32,671 nucleotides of DNA from Planctomicrobium piriforme (GTDB taxonomy: Bacteria > Planctomycetota > Planctomycetia > Planctomycetales > Planctomycetaceae), in NCBI GenBank assembly GCA_945860955.1, contig CAMATH010000096.1, positions 1-32,671 on the forward strand, written 5' to 3'. Under the pieces are notes generated by a model that searched no databases, was not told the origin of the DNA, and was given only the letters and a program-made list of their open reading frames with translations. Positions 1 to 7,152 of the stretch are shown here, piece by piece. Both the position numbers and the translations under genes were made by a program. The stretch's first letter is position 1. The number at the start of each line of letters is the position of its first letter.

Positions 1-41
1 AAAAAAAATGGAATCTGGCACGTCATCGTCGCCTCCCCGGC

Positions 42-653
42 CTACCCGGTTTCAGAGCGGGTCCCCGTTTCGTCCGGAAAAAGTACTCGACTGATCCGGT
101 CCAACTCTCTGGCAAACTTGACCTCCATCGTGTGCGGCCGTTTGTTGGCGGCCTCTCCGATCTCCTTCCACGATTTCCCCTGACAGCGCTGGTGCCAGAT
201 GTCCCGACACGCGGGATCCATCAACATGAGCGCGACGTTCGCCAGGTCGCGATCGGTTACGACTTCGCTGGGTGATTTGCCCGGGTCCGTCGCCAAAAAG
301 CTCAGTGGGTTCGAGTCGTCAGTGGCATTCTCGAGCGAGACCGGCGGCCTTCCCCTATGGATCTGTTTTCGAATCAAGCTCTTCCACTTGTTTCTCGTGA
401 TCACCCGCAGAAGTCCGAGAAATCCCTCGGGACCGGCGATGGGATACTCCCGACGAACGACCTTAAGCGACTGAACCAGTACGGACTGAACAACATCGGA
501 TCGCCCGTATTGGTTGGGGAGTTTCCCATCCCCATCGCAGTCCCTCGCGTACGCTTCGACAATGGGTTGATAAGTGCGTATAAAACTGTCGACCACCTCG
601 GCGTTGCCGTTTCGAATTCCCGCCAGTGTCAATTCAAAGGCTATGTCATCCAC
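42..653 (-). CDS. ECF-type RNA polymerase sigma factor
   Basis: The 203-residue product has the two-domain build of a planctomycete ECF sigma factor. Residues about 20-100 look like sigma region 2, with the DVVQSVL and GLLRVITRNKWKSLI stretches where core binding and -10 recognition would lie. Residues about 145-195 look like region 4, a helix-turn-helix around SWKEIGEAANKRPHTMEVK. It would direct RNA polymerase to a small regulon. The start is GTG at 653, which leaves the full region 2 intact, and the stop is TAG. No anti-sigma gene is adjacent. It lies downstream of the DUF1501 gene on the same strand, separated by 292 bases that contain a repeat, so co-transcription is uncertain. The family call is fairly safe; the targets are unknown. 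Confidence 0.75.
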   Translation of the reverse strand: MDDIAFELTLAGIRNGNAEVVDSFIRTYQPIVEAYARDCDGDGKLPNQYGRSDVVQSVLVQSLKVVRREYPIAGPEGFLGLLRVITRNKWKSLIRKQIHRGRPPVSLENATDDSNPLSFLATDPGKSPSEVVTDRDLANVALMLMDPACRDIWHQRCQGKSWKEIGEAANKRPHTMEVKFARELDRISRVLFPDETGTRSETG

Positions 654-794
654 TGTGATTACTCCTGCGAGGCGCGTAGGAACCTCAGATTGCCAGAAAT
701 TGAAGTGAAAGTCAACTGCCGCCGTGTCATTCTGGGCGCTCGGGTGCCACGCAGAACGAATTGCGCGGGTGTATCCCCTTTGGTTGGCGAAACT

Positions 795-903
795 GCGGCC
801 GAAAAGTCGTTATACTCCGCACGGCGTCAAATCAGACGATTCGCGTCCCCAGGACCCCATCCGGCTCAAGTGCAATGTCGCGTTTTCGGCCGCGTGGAGT
901 ATA
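795..903. repeat. Intergenic repeat copy A, related to copies at 2427-2457 and 2882-2938
   Basis: This stretch lies between the ECF gene and the DUF1501 gene. Positions 872-901 (30 bases) are the exact reverse complement of 2428-2457. Positions 812-868 match the reverse complement of about 2882-2938 at roughly nine bases in ten, with a one-base length difference. The element itself begins and ends with inverted forms of TATACTCC / GGAGTATA (811-818 and 896-903). The 654-945 gap shows nothing else recognisable. Confidence 0.7.
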
Positions 904-945
904 CAAACCGCTGCGCCCGCCTCGATTTGCTCCTTTCGAACTTGG

Positions 946-2358
946 TTAACTTAGTAGTCCCGTGACGACTTTCCCCGCGGCCGCTGGAAGGGGGCGGTTG
1001 AGTCGGTCGAACAGTTCGGTCGCCGGGTCGATTCCCAGGAGGTGGAACAACGTGGCCGCCAGGTCTTCCACCGGCACGCCGTCCCGATCCGGATAGGCAC
1101 CGTTTTTGTCGGAGCGGCCGTGAACGTAGCCCCGCTTCACGCCACCGCCCGCCAAAAGCGTGGTGTAGCACATCGGCCAGTGGTCGCGGCTGATGTTCGC
1201 GTTCAGCCGCGGAGTCCGTCCGAATTCACCCATCCACACCACCAGCGTCGTATCCAGCAACCCGCGCTCATCCAGATCGTTGAGGAACACCGGCAGTGTC
1301 TGGTCGGTCAGCGGCAGATGCCAGGCGTCGAGAATCGGGTATTGCCGCGTGTCGTTAAAACCATGGGTGTCCCATCCGCCGGTCGTCTTGCTCTGACCGC
1401 CGATACTCGAAGCGAAATAGACGTTGACGAATTTGACCCCCGCCTCGACCAGACGGCGTGCCAAGAGACATCCCTGGCCATACGTGGTGCGCCCGTACTG
1501 TTCCCGGACGGCCTCTGGCTCGGTGGAGAGGTCAAACGCCGACCGAACTTTAGGTGACTGCAACATGGCCAGAACCCGATCGTAATACGGATCGAGTTCC
1601 CCCCCTGAAGCGGCGGTCTCCTGCGATTCGGTCTGGCGATTGATCACGCGTTGCAACGACCGGCGATTTTGCAACCGGTCGAGCGACAGGTTGGATGGCA
1701 GACTGAGTTCCGGCAGGCGAAAATCTCGCCGGTTCGGATCTTCGGTGACGAGCAGTGGATCGTGCGTCTTTCCCAGGAAACTGGCGTGCTGACCGGGAGT
1801 GATCGCGCCGTCTCGGATGACGTAGGGATACGCCACAAACGTCGGCATGCCGTCGGTGTTGGGGGCGAGACGATCGACAACGGAACCGTACGCGGGAAAC
1901 AGTTCAATCGTGTCGCGCAAGCGGATATCGTCAACTGACGGCGCGCGACCCGTGAGTGCCTGGTAGGCCGCCGAGTTGTGGTTCTTCATGCTGTGGTGAA
2001 CAGTGCGCACGAGCGTCACTTTGTCCATGACACGGGCGCAGGCGGGAAGCCGGTCGCAGATCTCAATCCCCGGCGCACTGGTCGCGATGGGTCGATACAG
2101 GCTGCGAATCCCCTCGGGTGCTTCGGGCTTCATGTCAAACGTGTCGACATGACTCGGACCGCCGAACTGATACAGAAACACCACCGATTTCGCGCGGGGT
2201 TTAAGGTTTCCCTGAGCGGCGGAGGCGGCGAACAGCTTCGGCGAACTGAGTCCCAACAGTCCCGCGCCTCCCGCTTGCAGCAACGTCCGCCGGGGGATGT
2301 CTGCGATCGCGTTGAGTGGTGAGAACCGGCGGCTGTCTGGTCGGGTGTTGGGAGTCAT
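946..2358 (-). CDS. DUF1501 family exported protein
   Basis: The 470-residue protein belongs to the DUF1501 family, which has an alkaline-phosphatase/sulfatase-like fold and is abundant in planctomycetes. Residues 23-28 read RRTLLQ and are followed by a Gly/Leu-rich stretch ending near AASAA, which fits a twin-arginine export signal. Family hallmarks visible are FLYQFGGPSHVDTFDMKP near residues 61-78, the GGWDTHG motif near 330, and MGEFGRTPRLN plus RDHWP near 380-400. The catalytic role is not established for the family. In planctomycetes these genes commonly pair with DUF1549/DUF1553 proteins. Here the likely partner ends 591 bases upstream at 2950, and a repeat-filled gap separates the two, so they are probably not a tight operon. 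Confidence 0.9.
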   Translation of the reverse strand: MTPNTRPDSRRFSPLNAIADIPRRTLLQAGGAGLLGLSSPKLFAASAAQGNLKPRAKSVVFLYQFGGPSHVDTFDMKPEAPEGIRSLYRPIATSAPGIEICDRLPACARVMDKVTLVRTVHHSMKNHNSAAYQALTGRAPSVDDIRLRDTIELFPAYGSVVDRLAPNTDGMPTFVAYPYVIRDGAITPGQHASFLGKTHDPLLVTEDPNRRDFRLPELSLPSNLSLDRLQNRRSLQRVINRQTESQETAASGGELDPYYDRVLAMLQSPKVRSAFDLSTEPEAVREQYGRTTYGQGCLLARRLVEAGVKFVNVYFASSIGGQSKTTGGWDTHGFNDTRQYPILDAWHLPLTDQTLPVFLNDLDERGLLDTTLVVWMGEFGRTPRLNANISRDHWPMCYTTLLAGGGVKRGYVHGRSDKNGAYPDRDGVPVEDLAATLFHLLGIDPATELFDRLNRPLPAAAGKVVTGLLS

Positions 2359-2426
2359 GGGGCATCCACAGCGGCGGTGGGAACGGAACCGGGGTCAGGT
2401 CGTACTGGCAATTCGAAATCTGAATT

Positions 2427-2457
2427 GTACTCCACGCGGCCGAAAACGCGACATTGC
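2427..2457. repeat. Intergenic repeat copy B, inverted relative to copy A
   Basis: Positions 2428-2457 are the exact reverse complement of 872-901, 30 bases in all. The similarity fades further away, with GACCCC-like bases retained near 2465-2475. Together with copy A it flanks the DUF1501 coding region in inverted orientation. Confidence 0.75.
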
Positions 2458-2512
2458 GATTGAGTCCAAAGGGGTCTTGCGAAAGCCGATTGGCGGCTGG
2501 TTTTGGTGACGG

Positions 2513-2537
2513 CCCCATCCGCCTTGAGCGGATGGGG
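2513..2537. repeat. REP-like perfect hairpin
   Basis: A 10-base arm CCCCATCCGC, a 5-base loop CTTGA and a perfectly complementary arm GCGGATGGGG form a stable hairpin. Close relatives of the same palindrome occur at 2583-2606, 2802-2825 and 2873-2895, and a half copy lies at 854-868. No T run follows on either strand, so it looks like a repetitive extragenic palindrome and not a terminator. Confidence 0.75.
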
Positions 2538-2580
2538 AGAAAGATCGAAGGCTAATCCCAATACCCCATTGCGCGGTCCA

Positions 2581-2827
2581 GACCCCATCCACCTTGTGTG
2601 GATTGGTGAATCAGATCTTCGCTCTGTCTGCCACCCACGACGTTGGCAACCAAGTCGACGGGTGCCACCAGCGATGTCCAACCTTTTGCACGGCATGAAT
2701 GCGTTTCGCGTCCCCTGCGACAATTGGCGACCAATCGCTGTGGGATTCGGACGGGCTGCGTTTGAACCCGATCTTGTCTGACAGAGCGAGGATCTCATTC
2801 ACCAATCCACACGAGGTGGATGGGGTC
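2581..2827. repeat. 247-bp foldback element with 49-base inverted repeats
   Basis: Positions 2581-2629 and 2779-2827 are reverse complements at 45 of 49 positions. Each arm contains its own smaller palindrome of the CCCCATCC...GGATGGGG type. The 149 bases between the arms hold no convincing reading frame. The size and structure resemble a miniature inverted-repeat element or a paired REP unit. No flanking target duplication is obvious, partly because further related palindromes lie on both sides. Confidence 0.7.
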
Positions 2828-2861
2828 TTGCTCAAGAGAGTGGGGCATTTTTCTAGCTGCC

Positions 2862-2938
2862 GATCTCATTCACCATCCGGGCGAGCCGGATGGGGTCTAG
2901 GGACGCGAATCGTCTGTCTTGAGGCCGTGCGGAGTAAA
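2862..2938. repeat. Intergenic repeat copy C
   Basis: The first part (2862-2895) repeats the outer arm of the neighbouring foldback element: GATCTCATTCACCA, then a CCATCCGG/CCGGATGG stem of 8 bp with a 5-base loop. The second part (about 2882-2938) is the reverse complement of 812-868 with about nine matches in ten. It ends 11 bases before the stop codon of the minus-strand DUF1549/DUF1553 gene. Confidence 0.7.
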
Positions 2939-2949
2939 AGACCAGCGAT

Positions 2950-5292
2950 TCATCGCCTCATCAAAAACTCCCGCGAATTCAGCAGCGACCAGAACACATC
3001 CTCCCAGGCGGCTCGCGGATCGGCCGCCATCGCGACATGCGCCTGCACGGCAGCGAGTTCTTCGCTGGAGGCGGGGCGACTGAGGGCGCACCAGAACAGT
3101 TCGTCGGCGATGGTGCCGATGGGAAGATTTTCCTTCAACAGTCGGCTCAGTCGGTTGCCTTTCTGCGTCAGCATTTCGGCGACCACATCGCCACTGACCA
3201 GATTCAACGCCTGTGACAACGTCGGTTCATTCGACCGCTCGCACTCGCACGATTGCTGTCGGGGCGGCTTCCCGAACAGTTTCAGAAAGGAATCAAACGC
3301 CGTCTGTCCCCGGTCACGATCGCGCCCTGCGCGGATTCCCGGAATCTCGCCGGCACGATATCCCGCAGGATACCCCGCGAACGACAGCGGGACTTCCGTA
3401 GACTGACTGAGCGCATCGAGTAGTACCTCGGCGGCCAGCCGTTGCGGACGGGCGTGGGAAAAGTTTGTCTCGTCGTCGGCGTTCGTCGCATCGGTGCGGA
3501 CGGAGAATTGATAGACCCGCGAATTGCAGATGACACGCGCCAAGTGCTTGAGCCGACAGTCGTGACGGGTGAAGTCCGCGCACAACGCCTGGAGCAACTC
3601 GGGATTCGAAGCAGGATTTGTCGCCCGGAAATCGTCGATCGGGTCGACGATTCCGCGACCCATCAAGTGGTACCAGATGCGGTTGACCTGCGTCGCGATG
3701 AAGCGCTCGTTGTCGCGATTCCCCAGCCAGTCGGCCAATCGCCAAAGTCGATCGTCCTCGCGCTCAACGACGCTTCCCCCCAGAAATTTGGGGAGGGCGG
3801 GGGCGTTCGTCCGCGGGTCGGCGACCTCGCCGGCGCGCTTCATGAAAACGATCTGTTCGCCGTCGAATTCATGCGAGTCATTGGTGTCGGTTCGGCGGTT
3901 CTCGAGGATGCGATAATCAACCCGCGCGAAGAGTGCCCCCCACCGGTAGTAGTCATCCTGAGTCCAGCGATCAAACGGATGGCTGTGGCACTTCGCACAT
4001 TGCAGTCGAACCCCCAGAAAGACCTGTGCGGTCGTTTCCGAGCGTTCGATCGGATCGCGGAGGGCGCGATAATAATTGGTGGCAGGCTCGGCGTAGGTGC
4101 TGCCGCGCGACGCGATCAATTCTCGGGTGAACTGGTCGACTGGTTTGTCGGCATCGATTCCGGCGCGGATCCAGGCGTGAAAATCCTGCACTCCCTTGCG
4201 GTCGAGTGTCCGTTCCTCGTTCCGCAGCAGGTCGCCCCACTTTTGCGCCCAATAGTCGGCGAATTCCGGGCGGTCGAGCAGTTCGTCAATCAATCGCGCC
4301 CGCTTTTCGGGGTGATTGTCAGCGATAAAGCTTTGGGCCGCCTCCAGCGTGGGAGGCAGTCCGATGAGATCAAGATGCACCCGGCGGACGAATTCAGAAT
4401 CGGTCGTCGGGTCGGCGGGATTGATTCGCAACGCGCGCAACCGACTGAGGACCAGCTCGTCGATGAAGTTCGCGGGCGCTGGACCGCGCCAGTCGCTGGG
4501 GCTGCGATTCGGAATGAACGCCAACCGCACCGCCGCCTGTTGCGACAGATACCGCGCGACGACGGTCGTCTCGCCAAGTTTCAGCCGCTGAACCTTTCCG
4601 GAAGGACTCACTTCGACGATTGGCTGTGAGAGGTCATAGACGGCCAGCCGCGTCACGTCGCGCTCGCGACCGTCGGCGAACTTCGCCCGGACCCGAATCG
4701 AAACCGTGTCGTCCGGATCGATGACAATCGCCTCGGTCGGTTCGACGATTAACTGTGTCACCGGGACCGCTTGAGCCGAATCGTTTCTCGCCCCCTGCGC
4801 CAGCCAGCGGGTCAGAATGGCGTACTCGGGAGAATCCATTCGAAACCGACGTCCCCCTTCGTGGGGGATGTCCATAGTCGCCTTGCGGAGAACAAGACTC
4901 TGCGACGGATCGACCGGGTTGATCCGTCGGGCAGTCTGATCGCGCGTCAGAACTTGAAAATCCCACTCGGGATCTTCGCCGCGCAACGAAAGCTTGAATC
5001 CCCCCTTGCCATTCTTGTTGCCATGGCAGACCCCCAGGTTGCAACCCGCCTTGGAAAGGACGGCCATCACATCGTGCTGAAATGAGGGAGCGTCTGGAAC
5101 GGTTTCGGGAACAGCATCTGTGGTCTGAGCGAATACGCTCAATCTACCCACAGCCAGAAGCAGCAATCCCCCCACCGCGGTGATGACGTGGCGAAACGTC
5201 CGCCCGGCGATCAGCCAGCGTGGCACGAGCGAGGATTCAATTCCCTGGTGAATCCTCGAAAAGGAGACTCTCGCCTGATCAGACATGGTCAC
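2950..5292 (-). CDS. DUF1549/DUF1553 cytochrome-like exported protein
   Basis: The 780-residue protein has a hydrophobic export segment at about residues 36-55. A cytochrome-like motif CNLGVCH follows at 84-90, with four residues between the cysteines as is usual in this planctomycete subgroup. Next come a bacterial-Ig-like stretch (about 175-265), DUF1549 with a CAKCH motif near 432, and a C-terminal DUF1553 containing QVNRIWYHLMGRG and SCECERSNEP. These proteins are thought to be envelope or periplasmic redox or binding proteins, but no reaction is proven. The GTG start at 5292 overlaps the stop of the upstream hydrolase gene by 4 bases. An ATG two codons later (5286) is equally possible. 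Residues near 650 form an odd low-complexity insert rich in Ala-Gly-Tyr and Arg. Confidence 0.9.
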   Translation of the reverse strand: MTMSDQARVSFSRIHQGIESSLVPRWLIAGRTFRHVITAVGGLLLLAVGRLSVFAQTTDAVPETVPDAPSFQHDVMAVLSKAGCNLGVCHGNKNGKGGFKLSLRGEDPEWDFQVLTRDQTARRINPVDPSQSLVLRKATMDIPHEGGRRFRMDSPEYAILTRWLAQGARNDSAQAVPVTQLIVEPTEAIVIDPDDTVSIRVRAKFADGRERDVTRLAVYDLSQPIVEVSPSGKVQRLKLGETTVVARYLSQQAAVRLAFIPNRSPSDWRGPAPANFIDELVLSRLRALRINPADPTTDSEFVRRVHLDLIGLPPTLEAAQSFIADNHPEKRARLIDELLDRPEFADYWAQKWGDLLRNEERTLDRKGVQDFHAWIRAGIDADKPVDQFTRELIASRGSTYAEPATNYYRALRDPIERSETTAQVFLGVRLQCAKCHSHPFDRWTQDDYYRWGALFARVDYRILENRRTDTNDSHEFDGEQIVFMKRAGEVADPRTNAPALPKFLGGSVVEREDDRLWRLADWLGNRDNERFIATQVNRIWYHLMGRGIVDPIDDFRATNPASNPELLQALCADFTRHDCRLKHLARVICNSRVYQFSVRTDATNADDETNFSHARPQRLAAEVLLDALSQSTEVPLSFAGYPAGYRAGEIPGIRAGRDRDRGQTAFDSFLKLFGKPPRQQSCECERSNEPTLSQALNLVSGDVVAEMLTQKGNRLSRLLKENLPIGTIADELFWCALSRPASSEELAAVQAHVAMAADPRAAWEDVFWSLLNSREFLMRR

Positions 5293-6971
5293 TTCACAAC
5301 CACCGGAGCGATAATGCGCGACGCGTGGGTCTTGTTGTGTTCAACCGTGTTCTCGGCCACGACCGCGTTGGCAGGGAAGTCGAAGCCGAACGGTTCGCCG
5401 GTGTTGGGGTTGGGTTCGTAGAAGTCGATTCCCGTGCTGCACACGGTCACGCGAATTCGGTGTCCCTTGTTAAAGACCTGGCTGATCCAACCGACGTCGA
5501 ATGCGACGGGATAGACTTTGCCCGGTTCCATGAAAACTTCTTTGTCAAAGCCCTCGCGATAGCGGGCTCGCCGTATGTAGTCGACCAGAATGATCGACCG
5601 TCCGTCGGGGTAGACATCGCTGACCCGCACGACGAAATCGGTATCGCGGGCGGACGAGGTCACGAACAGCTCGGCTTTCACCTGTCCGGTCCATTCCACG
5701 GGGGTGGCAAGCGGTTCGGTGGTGAATGTTCGGACTTCGGGTTCGGCTTCAAACTTCTGTGCGTCGGCTGCCCCCGGAAAGGCGACAGTGGTCGTCATCC
5801 GATTCGGTTTCAGAGGATCGGCCTTGAACGGCGTGTTCGACTTCTCGTCGGTCGGTTTGACGTTGTTCAGGCCCCCGGTGGATTTCAGGAAGTAGCTCCG
5901 CTTTTCCGAGGCGATCGGCCAGTCGGGCGACGTGCGCCATTCATTGCCCGGCGCTCCCGCTTCACCCAGCGCGCCCATCACGTAATAGCGCACGGTCGGA
6001 TCTTTTTCCACGCCGTTATCGATTCCCTTCAGATAGTGGTCCATCCAGCGGATGAGGTGCGCTTCGCCGTCGAATTTCGCGTTGTCGGGGTATTGGAGTT
6101 CCGAGACTTTGGCGTTGTTCTTTCCTTGAAGTCCGCCGTGCAGCCAGGGGCCGATCAGCAGTTGCTGCTTCCCTTGGGAATTCGAACCGGCGTGATGTTG
6201 CCGACCGATGTAGCTTTCGACCGAACCCTGACACATGAAGTCGTACCAACTGCCAATCGTGAAACAGGGGACATTCATCTTGTTGAAGTGCAGCGCACAG
6301 TCTTCCTGTTTCCAGTAGTCGTCGTATTTGGAGTGCTGGAACCACTCGACCATCAGTTCACGGTTGTGATCGGGCACTCGGCAGACCGCTCCCATGTTTT
6401 TGAATCGCTGGGGTCGGGTGGTGCCGCCAATGCGATATCCCTCTTGGTACAGGCTGAGTCCGGTATCGATCATGTATTGAGCCGACAGGTGCGGGGGCTG
6501 TGTGATCGCCAGGAAATTCTGGGCGAAGCCGGCCTGCGAGCTGCCGAAAGTCCCGACTTTGCCCGTCGACCACTTCTGAGTTCCCAGCCATTCGCAAACG
6601 TCGTATCCATCTTTCAACTCGCCCCAGCCCAATGCGCGATATCCAACCCATTTCCCCTCGGACAACCCCGCGCCGCGGAAGTTGACTCCGCAAACGACGT
6701 AGCCGGGTTTCGCGAGACGGGCGAAAGCCTGCCGGGTGCCGGCTCCGCGCAGGTCGGCGTACCGCTGTTCGAACAGAACGGGCCAGGGGCCAGTCCCTTC
6801 AGGAAAATAGAGATACGCCGACAGGTGGACACCGTCACGCATCGGAATCATCACATGCTCTTCCCGCACTCCGTACAAGTCGACGGTGTCTTGTGCCGGG
6901 ACGGGCGATGACCATGCCAGAAAGGCAAGAGGCAGGAGGGCAAGCAAACGACAGCAGTCGCGGCGGAGCAT
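5289..6971 (-). CDS. CocE/NonD family hydrolase (X-Pro dipeptidyl-peptidase S15-like)
   Basis: The 560-residue product is an exported alpha/beta hydrolase of the CocE/PepX type, acting on acyl esters or amino-acid esters and amides. Residues 1-27 form a signal peptide ending PVPAQ. The triad is visible: nucleophile Ser145 in GSSQAG, Asp244 in GSWYDFMCQG, and His278 in IGPWLHGG. The C-terminal third is the jelly-roll domain typical of the family. The frame stays open upstream to 7079, but the ATG at 6971 is chosen because the signal peptide begins there. The gene overlaps the following DUF1549/DUF1553 gene by 4 bases, which suggests translational coupling. The substrate cannot be deduced. The family call is firm. 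Confidence 0.9.
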   Translation of the reverse strand: MLRRDCCRLLALLPLAFLAWSSPVPAQDTVDLYGVREEHVMIPMRDGVHLSAYLYFPEGTGPWPVLFEQRYADLRGAGTRQAFARLAKPGYVVCGVNFRGAGLSEGKWVGYRALGWGELKDGYDVCEWLGTQKWSTGKVGTFGSSQAGFAQNFLAITQPPHLSAQYMIDTGLSLYQEGYRIGGTTRPQRFKNMGAVCRVPDHNRELMVEWFQHSKYDDYWKQEDCALHFNKMNVPCFTIGSWYDFMCQGSVESYIGRQHHAGSNSQGKQQLLIGPWLHGGLQGKNNAKVSELQYPDNAKFDGEAHLIRWMDHYLKGIDNGVEKDPTVRYYVMGALGEAGAPGNEWRTSPDWPIASEKRSYFLKSTGGLNNVKPTDEKSNTPFKADPLKPNRMTTTVAFPGAADAQKFEAEPEVRTFTTEPLATPVEWTGQVKAELFVTSSARDTDFVVRVSDVYPDGRSIILVDYIRRARYREGFDKEVFMEPGKVYPVAFDVGWISQVFNKGHRIRVTVCSTGIDFYEPNPNTGEPFGFDFPANAVVAENTVEHNKTHASRIIAPVVVK

Positions 6972-7065
6972 GATGGGGCTCGACAGTTGGCGGGAATCAG
7001 GCGACGATCGTCTGTATTCTGAGATCGCCACGACCGGGGAGCAAGCGACCGCCCCAATCCCCGGC

Positions 7066-7095
7066 TTGTCGCGTCGCACGGAAATCAGGTAGGCT
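7066..7095 (+). promoter_or_regulatory. Possible sigma70-type promoter for cstA
   Basis: TTGTCG at 7066-7071 and TAGGCT at 7090-7095 are 18 bases apart, in the divergent gap between the hydrolase and cstA. The match to consensus is moderate and the call rests on position and spacing only. Confidence 0.25.
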
Positions 7096-7152
7096 GCCCC
7101 ATTCCAAGTGCGTCGGGCGTTCGTTTCCTCTCCTCAGCTTTCGAGTGCTGGC

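Noticed and set aside
1-41. A possible terminator for the minus-strand ECF gene ending in a T8 run at the window edge
   Set aside because: The only stem nearby is about 6 bp with a bulge and is some 10 bases away from the T run. The run itself is cut by the window edge.
3442-4629. A 395-codon open frame on the plus strand
   Set aside because: It is antisense to the DUF1549/DUF1553 gene and has no motif support.
5220-6911. A 563-codon open frame on the plus strand
   Set aside because: It lies entirely opposite the CocE-type hydrolase, which has a clear catalytic triad. The frame has no recognisable motifs and is a by-product of high GC content.
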